A stretch of DNA of 64,000 nucleotides from JAUNSR01 sp036655755 (lineage in GTDB: Bacteria > Bacteroidota > Bacteroidia > Bacteroidales > JAUNSR01). The stretch spans positions 16,895 through 80,894 of the forward strand of contig JAVVPN010000003.1 of NCBI GenBank assembly GCA_036655755.1, written 5' to 3'. Shown here piece after piece: positions 7,394 through 15,616 of the stretch. How positions within the stretch are numbered: the stretch's first letter is position 1; every line of letters begins with the position of its first letter. Made by a program: the position numbers and the translations under genes. The notes beneath the pieces were generated by a model. It made no database searches. It was not told where the DNA came from and worked only from the letters and a program-made list of their open reading frames with translations.

Positions 7394-9000
7394 GCAAGAT
7401 GAATGGAAGAAGAGAATGGTTGAAAACCCTGGCAACAGTTCCCTTATTGGGAGCCATGGGGTATGGCGTTTATCAGAAAGCAAAGTATAACCGCATGCGC
7501 CGGAATGTAGGGGATGTATTTCACCTTGACAAGAAATCGCCTACGATGATACCTGCAGCGCCGGATGGAAGAACAATTCGGCTGGGTATAATCGGAAATG
7601 GTATCCGTGGCAAATTGCTGATGCGTTCGTGTGGTTTTGCTACCCCCGAATATGTCGATCAGATAAAAAAAGATGGTGAAGACAATCCTCAGAACAAAAG
7701 ATATGAGATATTCAAGAACCAGGAAGACCTCAATGTAAAAGTGGTTGCGGTATGTGATATCTTTGATGCGTATGCCGACGAAGCCGTAAAGGCCGGCGCC
7801 AATATTTACAAAGAAGGTACAACCGGTAAGCAGGGGGATGCTCCTAAGCGCTACCGACATTATAAACAGTTGTTGGCCGATCCAGAAGTGGATGCCGTTA
7901 TTATAGCAACTCCCGATCACTGGCATGGCACGATGGCGATTGATGCCGCTCTTGCCGGTAAGCATGTTTACCTTGAGAAACCAACGACCTGGACGGTTCC
8001 TGAAACTTATTTGTTGAGAGATGTGATAAATCAATCGGGCATCGTCTTTCAGCTGGGGCACCAGGGACGTCAAACGGATAGCTATATCCGGGCAAAAGAG
8101 ATTGTTGATAAGGGGATTCTCGGATCTGTAAACCTGATTGAGGTATGTACAAATCGAAATGACCCGAATGGAGCCTGGGTGTATGATATTCACCCTGATG
8201 CGAATCCGGATACCATTGACTGGAATCAGTTCGTACCCGATGAAACTCGCCTGAAAGAATATATGGATTACATGACTTCGAATGGTCTGGAGCGTTATAT
8301 GGGGCCCGATTCATTCGATAAATTCAGCCTCGAACGTTTCTTCCGCTGGCGTTGTTGGTGGGATTACAGTACCGGACTGAGTGGTGATTTGCTGACGCAT
8401 GAATATGATGCCATAAATCAGATAATGGGGGTGGGAATTCCACATTCGGCAACTTCTTCGGGGGGTGTCTATTTCTTTAAAGATGGCCGAACAGTGCCAG
8501 ATGTATTGCAGACTACCTTTGAATTCCCGGAAAAAAACCTCACGATGCTTTACAGCGCTACTCTTGCTAGTACGCGTAAACGGGGGAAGGTTTTCATGGG
8601 ACATGATGCGAGCATGGAACTCGACAATACCCTTGTCGTTAAAGTGGATCGCGATTCAACACGCTACAAAGAGAAAATACAACAGGGTATTATCCAGCCG
8701 GAAGTGCCTTTCTATACTTATACGCCGGGATCGGATAATGTGGATGCGATCAGTTCGGCTACCGAATTGTATTTTGCTCAGCGCGGATTGCTCTATACTT
8801 ATGTCGACGGCAAACAATATGACACCACTTTTCTGCATATAAGGGAGTGGCTCGAATGTATTCGTCAGGGATTGGCTCCGAGTTGCGGCATCCAACCCGC
8901 TTTTGAAGAGGCCATTGCCGCTCATATGGGCACACGTGCTTATCTTGAAGGATGTACAATGTATTGGGACAAAGAAAATGAGGAGATCGTGCGAGGATAG
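7390..9000 (+). CDS. Second exported Gfo/Idh/MocA oxidoreductase
   Basis: 536-residue Gfo/Idh/MocA protein. GRREWLKTLATVPLLGAMGYG near the N-terminus has the RR and hydrophobic stretch of a twin-arginine signal or anchor. The Rossmann segment LGIIGNGIRG is at about 65-74, the family catalytic site LEKPTTW at about 195-201 (K197), and HWHGTMAIDAALAGKHVYLEKP is the usual nucleotide-domain core. It is longer than the first oxidoreductase of the locus, mainly through inserts at about 85-112 and 205-300, so the two are not a recent duplication. The start overlaps the stop of the DoxX gene. The exported isomerase gene follows after 26 bp. Two oxidoreductases suggest separate oxidation and reduction steps, or two substrates. 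Confidence 0.9.
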   Translation: MSKMNGRREWLKTLATVPLLGAMGYGVYQKAKYNRMRRNVGDVFHLDKKSPTMIPAAPDGRTIRLGIIGNGIRGKLLMRSCGFATPEYVDQIKKDGEDNPQNKRYEIFKNQEDLNVKVVAVCDIFDAYADEAVKAGANIYKEGTTGKQGDAPKRYRHYKQLLADPEVDAVIIATPDHWHGTMAIDAALAGKHVYLEKPTTWTVPETYLLRDVINQSGIVFQLGHQGRQTDSYIRAKEIVDKGILGSVNLIEVCTNRNDPNGAWVYDIHPDANPDTIDWNQFVPDETRLKEYMDYMTSNGLERYMGPDSFDKFSLERFFRWRCWWDYSTGLSGDLLTHEYDAINQIMGVGIPHSATSSGGVYFFKDGRTVPDVLQTTFEFPEKNLTMLYSATLASTRKRGKVFMGHDASMELDNTLVVKVDRDSTRYKEKIQQGIIQPEVPFYTYTPGSDNVDAISSATELYFAQRGLLYTYVDGKQYDTTFLHIREWLECIRQGLAPSCGIQPAFEEAIAAHMGTRAYLEGCTMYWDKENEEIVRG

Positions 9001-9026
9001 TTTTTAAATCTAATAATTTATTTACC

Positions 9027-9893
9027 ATGCGAAACAAAGTGATCATGTTTATACTGGTGGTGGGAGCCGTATTTGGTATTCTGTCTGCCTTCAATGAAAT
9101 CCCCCGTAAAGAAATAGGCTTGCAACTATATTCAATCCGTGAGGATATCGGTAAGAATCTTCAGGCTTCGATAGATTCGGTTGCGGCAGCCGGTTATACG
9201 TTTGTCGAGGCTGCGAATTATGAAAACGGCAAGTTCTATAATATGGAGCCGCAGGCTTTTCGCCGAATGCTCGACGAAAAGAAACTCCGGTTTATCTCGT
9301 CGCATATAGGTAGAGATCTGCCCGATTCATTAAATTATGCCGAAACAATGGCATGGTGGGATAAGGCGATTGCGGCACATCAAGCGGCGGGTGTTTCCTA
9401 TATCGTGCAGCCCTGGATGGGGAAGGTGGGGTATAACTCACTGGAAGGATTACAGCGCTACTGCGATTATTTTAATGAAGTAGGCAACAAATGCAATAAG
9501 GCGGGTATCCGTTTCGGATACCATAATCATTCGCAGGAGTTCGTGCAGTTGGAAGGCGAAACCATTTATGATTATATGCTTACCCATACCGATCCTGAGA
9601 AAGTGTTTTTTCAGATCGATGTGTATTGGGCTACAAAGGGGGGGGCGAATCCGATTGACTACATGACCAGATATCCCGGTCGCTTTGAGTTGTGGCATGT
9701 AAAGGATGAAAAAGAGATTGGTGCCAGTGGTGAGATTGATTTTGAGGCTATCTACCAAAAAGCTTCAGAGGCCGGTATGAAATATGCTATCATTGAACAA
9801 GAAGATTTTACTACCACCGCTTTCCCCGGAATCCGTCAAAGCTGCGAATTCATACAGAAAGCTGCTTATGTGAAAAACACTTATTCTAACTAA
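9027..9893 (+). CDS. Exported sugar phosphate isomerase/epimerase-like TIM barrel
   Basis: 288-residue protein with an N-terminal signal peptide or anchor (about residues 5-21) and an AP-endonuclease-2/xylose-isomerase-like TIM barrel. GLQLYSIRED opens the barrel; the metal-ligand strands are visible as GYHNHSQEF, QIDVYWA, WHVKDEK and YAIIEQEDF. Despite the family name, an exported member is unlikely to act on sugar phosphates. In comparable Bacteroidota loci such proteins act with DUF1080 proteins and Gfo/Idh enzymes on keto-glycosides, which is the likely role here. It is the last gene of the five-gene locus and ends before a strong terminator. Confidence 0.87.
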   Translation: MRNKVIMFILVVGAVFGILSAFNEIPRKEIGLQLYSIREDIGKNLQASIDSVAAAGYTFVEAANYENGKFYNMEPQAFRRMLDEKKLRFISSHIGRDLPDSLNYAETMAWWDKAIAAHQAAGVSYIVQPWMGKVGYNSLEGLQRYCDYFNEVGNKCNKAGIRFGYHNHSQEFVQLEGETIYDYMLTHTDPEKVFFQIDVYWATKGGANPIDYMTRYPGRFELWHVKDEKEIGASGEIDFEAIYQKASEAGMKYAIIEQEDFTTTAFPGIRQSCEFIQKAAYVKNTYSN

Positions 9894-9927
9894 GTCCTGA
9901 AATAATCCCATAAAAAATATTTATACT

Positions 9928-9974
9928 AAAAAGGCAGAAGGCCGGTTCTGAAAACCGGTCTTCTGCCTTTTTTA
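9928..9974. terminator. Bidirectional terminator
   Basis: AAAGGCAGAAG-GCCGGTT and its near-complement AACCGGT-CTTCTGCCTTT form a stem of about 18 bp with flanking A and T runs. It lies between the convergent isomerase and uridine phosphorylase genes and can serve both. Confidence 0.88.
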
Positions 9975-10002
9975 TCTCAGTGGGATATCTCCTTATTATT
10001 AC

Positions 10003-10872
10003 TTAAATCCGCTCTAATACTTTTCCGATAAGAGTATTGATTGAATCTTTGTAATTAATATTTGTATTATGCGCCACGCGGTTTGCGATAATAGAGCAAA
10101 CCGTCATTGCCCGATGGCCAAGCATCAAAGCCAACCCTGCAAGCGCCGAACTTTCCATCTCGTAGTTGGTTACTTTACGTCCGTGGAATTCGAATGCTTC
10201 GATATTACGGTTCAGATCCGGATTTGCCAATGGTAAGCGAAGTTCACGTCCCTGCGGTCCGTAGAATCCGTTTGCCGAAATAGTAATACCCAATACCATA
10301 TCATCCAAAGCGATGCGTGCTACAAGTTCTGCATCGGCATCCACTACATAAGGAGCTGCAGCTTGTTTCGGATAACCCGTATATTCTACAAATGCTTTCT
10401 CAAATTCAAGATCACAATATTTATCGCGGTCGGCATAAAAATTCAATACACCGTCGAATCCGATTGAGCTTTGCGACACCACGAATGTCCCTACCGGAAC
10501 AAACGGCTGTAATCCGCCCGAAGTACCGATACGTACCATATCCAGTTTTGTAAGCTGAGGTTTTACCGTACGGGTTTCGAAATCGATGTTCGCTAATGCG
10601 TCGAGCTCGTTTACAACGATATCGATGTTGTCGGTACCGATTCCGTGAGAAATGGCAGTAATTCGTTTTCCTTTATATGTACCGGTAATCGTATGAAATT
10701 CACGGTTGGTTACATTTACTTCCTGTGTGTCGAAGTGCGATGCTACCAGGTCTACACGAGCCGGGTCGCCTACCAGAATAATCTTGTCGGCAATCTGTCC
10801 CGGTAACAGGTGCAGATGGAAAATAGTGCCGTCAGGATTAATAATTAATTCAGATGCTGGTATCTCTTTCAT
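10003..10872 (-). CDS. udp: Uridine phosphorylase-like nucleoside phosphorylase
   Basis: 289-residue cytoplasmic enzyme of the PNP/UDP phosphorylase family (NP-I), which splits a nucleoside with phosphate into base and ribose-1-phosphate in pyrimidine salvage. The phosphate-binding GDPAR is at about 35-39. HGIGTDN, the GTSGGLQ phosphate loop and NYEMESSAL (ribose-contacting Met-Glu) are all present. The length is a little above E. coli Udp (253 residues), in line with the longer Udp-like branch. The overall pattern favours uridine over purine specificity, but this is not certain. It lies downstream of floA on the same strand, with a 138-bp gap that contains an inverted repeat, so it is probably a separate unit. 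Confidence 0.88.
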   Translation of the reverse strand: MKEIPASELIINPDGTIFHLHLLPGQIADKIILVGDPARVDLVASHFDTQEVNVTNREFHTITGTYKGKRITAISHGIGTDNIDIVVNELDALANIDFETRTVKPQLTKLDMVRIGTSGGLQPFVPVGTFVVSQSSIGFDGVLNFYADRDKYCDLEFEKAFVEYTGYPKQAAAPYVVDADAELVARIALDDMVLGITISANGFYGPQGRELRLPLANPDLNRNIEAFEFHGRKVTNYEMESSALAGLALMLGHRAMTVCSIIANRVAHNTNINYKDSINTLIGKVLERI

Positions 10873-10901
10873 CGTTCTAAAAAATTATATGTTAGCAATT
10901 T

Positions 10902-10937
10902 GAGGATATTTACACCCCCTGAGCTGTAAATATCCTC
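10902..10937. terminator. Inverted repeat between floA and the uridine phosphorylase gene
   Basis: A perfect 13-bp repeat (GAGGATATTTACA, 10902-10914, against 10925-10937) surrounds a 10-base loop. There is no strong T run on the minus strand. It could terminate the floA operon or structure the udp leader. Confidence 0.5.
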
Positions 10938-11010
10938 ATCATTAAGTAAAGCTTATCAACTACTCTAAACTATAACAGCATTTATTATCAAACAGTTTTA
11001 GTCTTGATTC

Positions 11011-11982
11011 TTATTTTGCAGTGGTCGGGCCACTTCCGGCAATCGAATCGCGCATTTCTGTATCGGCTTGGATGTTTTTCATCCGATAATAATCCATAAT
11101 GCCCAGATTCCCGTTGCGGAATGCAGCTGCGATAGCTTCGGGCACTTGCGTTTCGGCCTCAATTACTTTGGCGCGCGCTTCCTGTGCTTTGGCAATCATC
11201 TCTTGTTCGCGGGCAATTGCCATCGCGCGGCGTTCCTCCGCTTTTGCCTGTGCGATATTCTTATCGGCGTTAGCCTGGTCAATCTGCAATTCAGCCCCGA
11301 TGTTCTTGCCGATATCAATATCCGCGATGTCAATCGATAGGATTTCGAAAGCCGTACCCGAATCGAGTCCTTTGCGCAATACGAGTTTCGATATCGAATC
11401 CGGGTTTTCCAATACGCTCTTATGCGAGTCGGACGATCCGATTGACGACACGATACCTTCGCCTACACGTGCCAGGATTGTATCTTCACCTGCACCTCCG
11501 ACCAATTGGCGGATATTTGCACGTACCGTAACACGCGCTTTTGCAATCAGCTGAATTCCATCTTTCGCCACAGCAATTACGGGCGGTGTATCAATCACTT
11601 TGGGGTTTACCGACATTTGCACTGCCTGAAATACGTCACGGCCGGCAAGGTCGATTGCTGTAGCATCTTTAAAGCTCAATACGATGTTCGCTTTCGAAGC
11701 CGATACCAACGCATGCACTACGCGTTCAATATGACCTCCCGCCAGATAGTGAGCTTCCAGCTCGTCGCGCGTAATCGTATTCAACCCCGCTTTGTGGGCT
11801 TCGATCATTGCCCGTACGATAATCTGCGGCGGTACATGGCGGATGCGCATCAGTACTAATTGTACCAATGAAATATGTACTCCCGATACTTTGGCCGAAA
11901 TCCACAATAGTACCGGTACAAAATGGAAGAAGAGAAACAGGAGAATCAGTATGATTCCCAATAAAATTAAAGATTCAACCAT
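11011..11982 (-). CDS. floA: Flotillin-like protein FloA
   Basis: 323-residue SPFH/flotillin-like membrane scaffold. One N-terminal hydrophobic segment (about 4-27) is followed by the band-7-type domain, with the family signature around VPPQIIVRAMIEAHKAGL, EAHYLAGGHIERVVHAL and SFKDATAIDLAGRDVFQAVQ. A C-terminal coiled coil is rich in Ala, Glu and Arg (AKAEERRAMAIAREQEM). It organises membrane microdomains in other bacteria. The length matches FloA/YqfA (about 330). It is the third gene of an operon, 9 bp behind nfeD, the typical partner: NfeD and SPFH proteins are regularly encoded together and thought to interact. Confidence 0.93.
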   Translation of the reverse strand: MVESLILLGIILILLFLFFHFVPVLLWISAKVSGVHISLVQLVLMRIRHVPPQIIVRAMIEAHKAGLNTITRDELEAHYLAGGHIERVVHALVSASKANIVLSFKDATAIDLAGRDVFQAVQMSVNPKVIDTPPVIAVAKDGIQLIAKARVTVRANIRQLVGGAGEDTILARVGEGIVSSIGSSDSHKSVLENPDSISKLVLRKGLDSGTAFEILSIDIADIDIGKNIGAELQIDQANADKNIAQAKAEERRAMAIAREQEMIAKAQEARAKVIEAETQVPEAIAAAFRNGNLGIMDYYRMKNIQADTEMRDSIAGSGPTTAK

Positions 11983-11991
11983 AGAATTATT

Positions 11992-12468
11992 TTATTTGTG
12001 AGTTTGTTTTACAATGATTTTGGTCGCTTCTGTTTTGACCACTTCAACCGGTTTGTTTACCTCGATGAATCCTTCCTCCGATTTAGCCTCTACCGGCAGG
12101 TCATGAATCAGCACCGTACCCATCGGGTTCATGATAGAGAGTGTTACCCCTTTATCGCCCGGTAGAATTTCGGTCGAAATCTTATTCGGTGCAGTCGAAT
12201 CGATCTCTTTATGAAGCGACATCCTATTCAGGATTTTACCTTTGATGAATTTGTATATTCCGAATATGAGCGCCACCAGACACAAAATAAGGGTGATATT
12301 CCCCCACAGCGGCCCCAGATGTTCATATGCGTACCATACCGAACCACCCATAAAGGCTACTCCTGCTATTCCGGTAAATCCGAATCCCGGAATCAGGAAT
12401 ACTTCAAGAATGATCAGTCCGATTCCGAACAGAGCCAATACCAGGATGATTATAAAATCGAGTATCAT
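11992..12468 (-). CDS. NfeD-like membrane protein
   Basis: 158-residue short-form NfeD protein: three membrane segments within residues 1-75 (LIILEVFLIPGFGFTGIAG is the hallmark) and a C-terminal beta-rich OB-fold-like domain (about 95-155). It has no ClpP-type protease domain, so this is the truncated NfeD1b type that partners flotillins. It is located between the TPR/PD40 gene (11-bp gap) and floA (9-bp gap) on the minus strand, clearly one transcription unit. Confidence 0.9.
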   Translation of the reverse strand: MILDFIIILVLALFGIGLIILEVFLIPGFGFTGIAGVAFMGGSVWYAYEHLGPLWGNITLILCLVALIFGIYKFIKGKILNRMSLHKEIDSTAPNKISTEILPGDKGVTLSIMNPMGTVLIHDLPVEAKSEEGFIEVNKPVEVVKTEATKIIVKQTHK

Positions 12469-12479
12469 GATATTCCGGT

Positions 12480-13940
12480 TTAACGTCGTTGGCGTAAATA
12501 ATTGATTTCAGCGTTGCGGGCTTCCACTTCGAGCTGTTCATACTGTAGTTGCAGTTGGTCGGTTTTACCCTCTAGTTGCAATATCTTTCCTTTAATTTTA
12601 TTGCGCAATGCATTATTGCCGTATGCCCATTCTTTGCGTAAATCTTCGAGTTCCTGTTTGTCTGCGTTATATAGCTTCTGCATATCGACAGCCTGTTCGT
12701 ATAACTTACGCGCCTTCGGATTTTCAAAATCGTCGAGATTATAATAAATGATCTTGTCATTGATTACAAAGAAAAATGCTCCTTTCTGTTTTGAAAGATC
12801 TGTTTCTGTATTATAAATCGAATAAAGCAACTTTTCATAGTTGGCGTTTTCGGGCCATGTTGCCTGAATCGATGTGATACGCGCCCGGTCGCGTAGTTCG
12901 GCAGGCGGCAGGTCGCGGTAATAAGTTTTCTCGCCGAAATTCGGAATGAACAGGTAAATGATCACTTTATCTTCCGGTTGATAACGGTCGGAGGCAAACC
13001 ATCCCACCTGATTTCCTTCGTCAATAGCCATCAGATAGTCGTTGAAAGGCGAGTTGAAAGGCATCGGCAAATGTTCGGGCGTGAAATAAGATCCGTTCGA
13101 TACATTATATTTGGTAATGTACAAATCATATCCCCCCAGCGATTCACCCCGATCGGACGAAAAATAAATCGTGGTTCCGTCGGTCATTACGAATGGATAA
13201 TTTTCATTCGCCGCCGTATTGATATTGTCCGGAAACGGTACCGGATCGCTCCAGTTATTGCCATGAAGTTTGCTGCTTTCATACAGATCGAATCCGTTGC
13301 CGCCATTCTTCTTACCGAATACGCGGCGATCGCCTCGCTGTGACTCAAACAACAGATCGCCTTCGCCTGCTACGGCTTGTGACAATAATTTATAGTCGAG
13401 AAAACGGCCTGATTCCTGACCAAGTTTATAATATTCAAAGAATTTGTTCTTGTCTACGATGATGCTATCGATAAATACAACATCCTCAACGCGCCCGAGT
13501 GCTTTTTCACCCAATGCCGCCTGTTCTATCAGCGAATCGATGCGGGCTGTTTCCTGTGGGTCTTTTTTTACCGTGGCCTTGTATTTTTCGTAATTGGCAA
13601 TCGCTTCGTCAAAGCGGTATTCGCGCTCATAAACAGCTGCCAATAGGGGATAAGCACCCGATATGCGCCGTTTTGCGGCAATTGCCAGGTATTTTTCGGC
13701 TTCGGCATAATTGCCGGTTTCATACAGCGCTTCGCCATACCATTTGTTTACATCTGCACGCGATCCGTATTGTTTGATCAATGTGCTAAAGGCTTCTGCA
13801 GCTTTTGCGTATTCTTTGTTTCGAATCAATTCACGAGCCTGGTCAAGCGTTTGACTCTGAGTCGTAAAGCAATTGCCGGCTGTCAGCAGACAACCGATGA
13901 AAAATCCGCGTATGCAATTATGATTTATTTTTAAGTACAT
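12480..13940 (-). CDS. Exported TPR and PD40 beta-propeller-like protein
   Basis: 486-residue protein with an N-terminal export signal (hydrophobic stretch about 11-25). Next come TPR-like helices (about 30-130; EYAKAAEAFSTLIKQYG, NYAEAEKYLAIAAKRR, RFDEAIANYEKY). A PD40/WD40-like section (about 200-330) contains TIYFSSDRGESLGGYDLYI, as seen in OmpA-linked and gliding-type proteins. The C-terminal coiled coil (about 405-480) is charged. There is no OmpA peptidoglycan-binding domain. It is the first gene of the operon with nfeD and floA, so it may be an envelope component served by the flotillin scaffold. The precise function is unknown. The ATG at 13940 lies shortly behind a perfect -7 element. 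Confidence 0.78.
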   Translation of the reverse strand: MYLKINHNCIRGFFIGCLLTAGNCFTTQSQTLDQARELIRNKEYAKAAEAFSTLIKQYGSRADVNKWYGEALYETGNYAEAEKYLAIAAKRRISGAYPLLAAVYEREYRFDEAIANYEKYKATVKKDPQETARIDSLIEQAALGEKALGRVEDVVFIDSIIVDKNKFFEYYKLGQESGRFLDYKLLSQAVAGEGDLLFESQRGDRRVFGKKNGGNGFDLYESSKLHGNNWSDPVPFPDNINTAANENYPFVMTDGTTIYFSSDRGESLGGYDLYITKYNVSNGSYFTPEHLPMPFNSPFNDYLMAIDEGNQVGWFASDRYQPEDKVIIYLFIPNFGEKTYYRDLPPAELRDRARITSIQATWPENANYEKLLYSIYNTETDLSKQKGAFFFVINDKIIYYNLDDFENPKARKLYEQAVDMQKLYNADKQELEDLRKEWAYGNNALRNKIKGKILQLEGKTDQLQLQYEQLEVEARNAEINYLRQRR

Positions 13941-13968
13941 CCTTGCTAAAGTTAAAAAACGATATAGA

Positions 13969-13976
13969 CAAAGCTA
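13969..13976 (-). promoter_or_regulatory. Candidate -7 element for the TPR/PD40-nfeD-floA operon
   Basis: The minus strand reads TAGCTTTG, an exact TAnnTTTG match, 29 bp before the start codon. No clear TTTG lies at the expected upstream distance. Confidence 0.4.
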
Positions 13977-14082
13977 ATAAATATTTCGGTTGTAACTTCT
14001 ATTGAGTTCTTCAAAATATCCGTTTACTTTTTCTAATCTTTTTTTATCCTGCTTCAGTTTCTATAATATTGGGAATATATGT

Positions 14083-14090
14083 TAATTTTG
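14083..14090 (+). promoter_or_regulatory. Candidate -7 element for the PurF-like gene
   Basis: TAATTTTG matches TAnnTTTG exactly; a TTTC lies roughly where the -33 element is expected. A start of transcription near 14097 supports the ATG at 14115 rather than the in-frame ATG at 14079, which would lie upstream of the element. Confidence 0.45.
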
Positions 14091-14114
14091 CGGCGAATTA
14101 ACACAAGCATAATT

Positions 14115-15533
14115 ATGAGCGGATTTTTTGGATGTGTCTCCCGGAAAGAGTGTGTAAACGATGTTTTTTATGGGACCGATTATCATTCACATTTAGGAAC
14201 AAAGCGAGCCGGTATGGCGTTTTTTAACGGAACCGACTTTGTGCGGTCCATTCACAGTCTGGAAAGTGCTTATTTCCGGAACAAATTCGAGGCAGAGCTA
14301 CCCCGGTTTGGCGATTCATCTGTCGGGATTGGTGTTATTAGCGATATGGAGTCGCAACCTGTAACGGTAATATCCCATTTAGGCAGGTTTTCGGTCGTAG
14401 TGGTCGGGCGCGTAGATAATCTGCGGGAAATTCAGGAGAAATTTCTAAAAGAGAAAACCCATTTTGCAGAGATGTCGGGGACGGAGATCAACCAAACCGA
14501 AATGATTGCGATGCTGATCAATGCCGGCGAAACATTTAAAGAGGGTATCGAAAATGTGTACCGCTCGGTAAAGGGGTCTTGCTCTTTTCTGATTCTTACC
14601 GAAACCGGTATCTATGCCTGCCGTGATAAATTCGGACGTACGGCTGTTATCCTCGGTAAAAATGAATACGGCTATGTAGTGGCAAGCGAAAGCTCCTCTT
14701 TTACCAACCTGGGGTATAAGATAGTGCGCGATTTAGGGCCGGGTGAAGCCTTGCATGTTACGCGCGACGGATTAGCACAGGTAGTCGCTCCGGGTTGTCG
14801 TAAGCAGGTTTGCTCTTTTCTCTGGATTTATTACGGATACCCTTCGTCCGATTACGAAGGCGTTAATGTAGAAGATGCCCGTTACCGTTGCGGCGCCGCG
14901 ATTGCCCGGCAAGATGCGGTAGAAATCGATTATGTCGCCGGAATTCCGGATTCAGGGGTGGGTCATGCCATTGGTTACTCAAACGCCCGCAGCATCCCTT
15001 ACAAACGACCTTTTGTTAAATACACTCCAACATGGCCTCGCAGCTTTATGCCGCAGAATCAGCACATGCGTGATCTGGTAGCAAAAATGAAGCTTATCCC
15101 CAATGAGGCATTTACTCGTAACGCACGTATCCTTTTCCTGGACGACTCTATTGTGCGTGGCACTCAATTAAAAGACAATGTGGTAAAACTACGCGAATGC
15201 GGCGTAAAAGAGGTGCATATGCGTATTGCTTGTCCGCCATTGGTTTATCCATGTAAATTCCTTAACTTTTCTTCTTCCCGTTCTACATTCGATTTGTTTA
15301 CCCGTCGTGTAATTCGCGACCTAGAGGGTACATCCGATCTTACCCCTGAGCTATTGGCTCCCTATTCCGATCCCGATTCTGACAAATATCAACAGATGCT
15401 TAGTGTGATGGCACAACATCTGCAACTCGATTCGTTGAAGTTTCAGCGTCTCGACGATTTGGTTACGGCTATCGGCCTGCCTAAAGACGATTTGTGTACT
15501 CACTGCTGGGACAATTCAAGCTATACGGAATGA
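14115..15533 (+). CDS. PurF-like amidophosphoribosyltransferase homologue with degenerate glutaminase site
   Basis: 472 residues. The C-terminal half is a clear glutamine phosphoribosylpyrophosphate amidotransferase domain: PRPP loop ILFLDDSIVRGT (about 339-350), then VRISSPP/HPC-like MRIACPPLVYPC. Four cysteines (about 233, 380, 461, 464) sit where Bacillus-type PurF binds its 4Fe-4S cluster. The N-terminal half has the class II glutaminase layout, but the protein begins MSGFFGC instead of MCGI(V/F)G, so the Cys1 nucleophile is Ser. The RYST and HNGN-type motifs are not recognisable (GVISDMESQP, VVVVGRVDN). It may be ammonia-dependent, use an N-terminal Ser, or be regulatory. Annotation pipelines would call it purF. 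It is followed by a strong terminator. Confidence 0.82.
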   Translation: MSGFFGCVSRKECVNDVFYGTDYHSHLGTKRAGMAFFNGTDFVRSIHSLESAYFRNKFEAELPRFGDSSVGIGVISDMESQPVTVISHLGRFSVVVVGRVDNLREIQEKFLKEKTHFAEMSGTEINQTEMIAMLINAGETFKEGIENVYRSVKGSCSFLILTETGIYACRDKFGRTAVILGKNEYGYVVASESSSFTNLGYKIVRDLGPGEALHVTRDGLAQVVAPGCRKQVCSFLWIYYGYPSSDYEGVNVEDARYRCGAAIARQDAVEIDYVAGIPDSGVGHAIGYSNARSIPYKRPFVKYTPTWPRSFMPQNQHMRDLVAKMKLIPNEAFTRNARILFLDDSIVRGTQLKDNVVKLRECGVKEVHMRIACPPLVYPCKFLNFSSSRSTFDLFTRRVIRDLEGTSDLTPELLAPYSDPDSDKYQQMLSVMAQHLQLDSLKFQRLDDLVTAIGLPKDDLCTHCWDNSSYTE

Positions 15534-15547
15534 AAATTTAAGAATAC

Positions 15548-15582
15548 AAAAAGAGGACATGCTTTTGCATGTCCTCTTTTTT
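15548..15582. terminator. Bidirectional terminator
   Basis: A perfect 14-bp stem (AAAAGAGGACATGC against GCATGTCCTCTTTT) has a TTTT loop and a T run. It lies between the convergent PurF-like and yjdM genes. Confidence 0.9.
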
Positions 15583-15616
15583 GAAAAGAATATTTTCTTT
15601 TTTGTTTTTGCAGCGA

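Noticed and set aside
7444..8193. Long minus-strand open frame of about 249 codons opposite the second oxidoreductase gene
   Set aside because: It is antisense to a clear gene and shows no domain; such frames arise from codon bias in the real gene.
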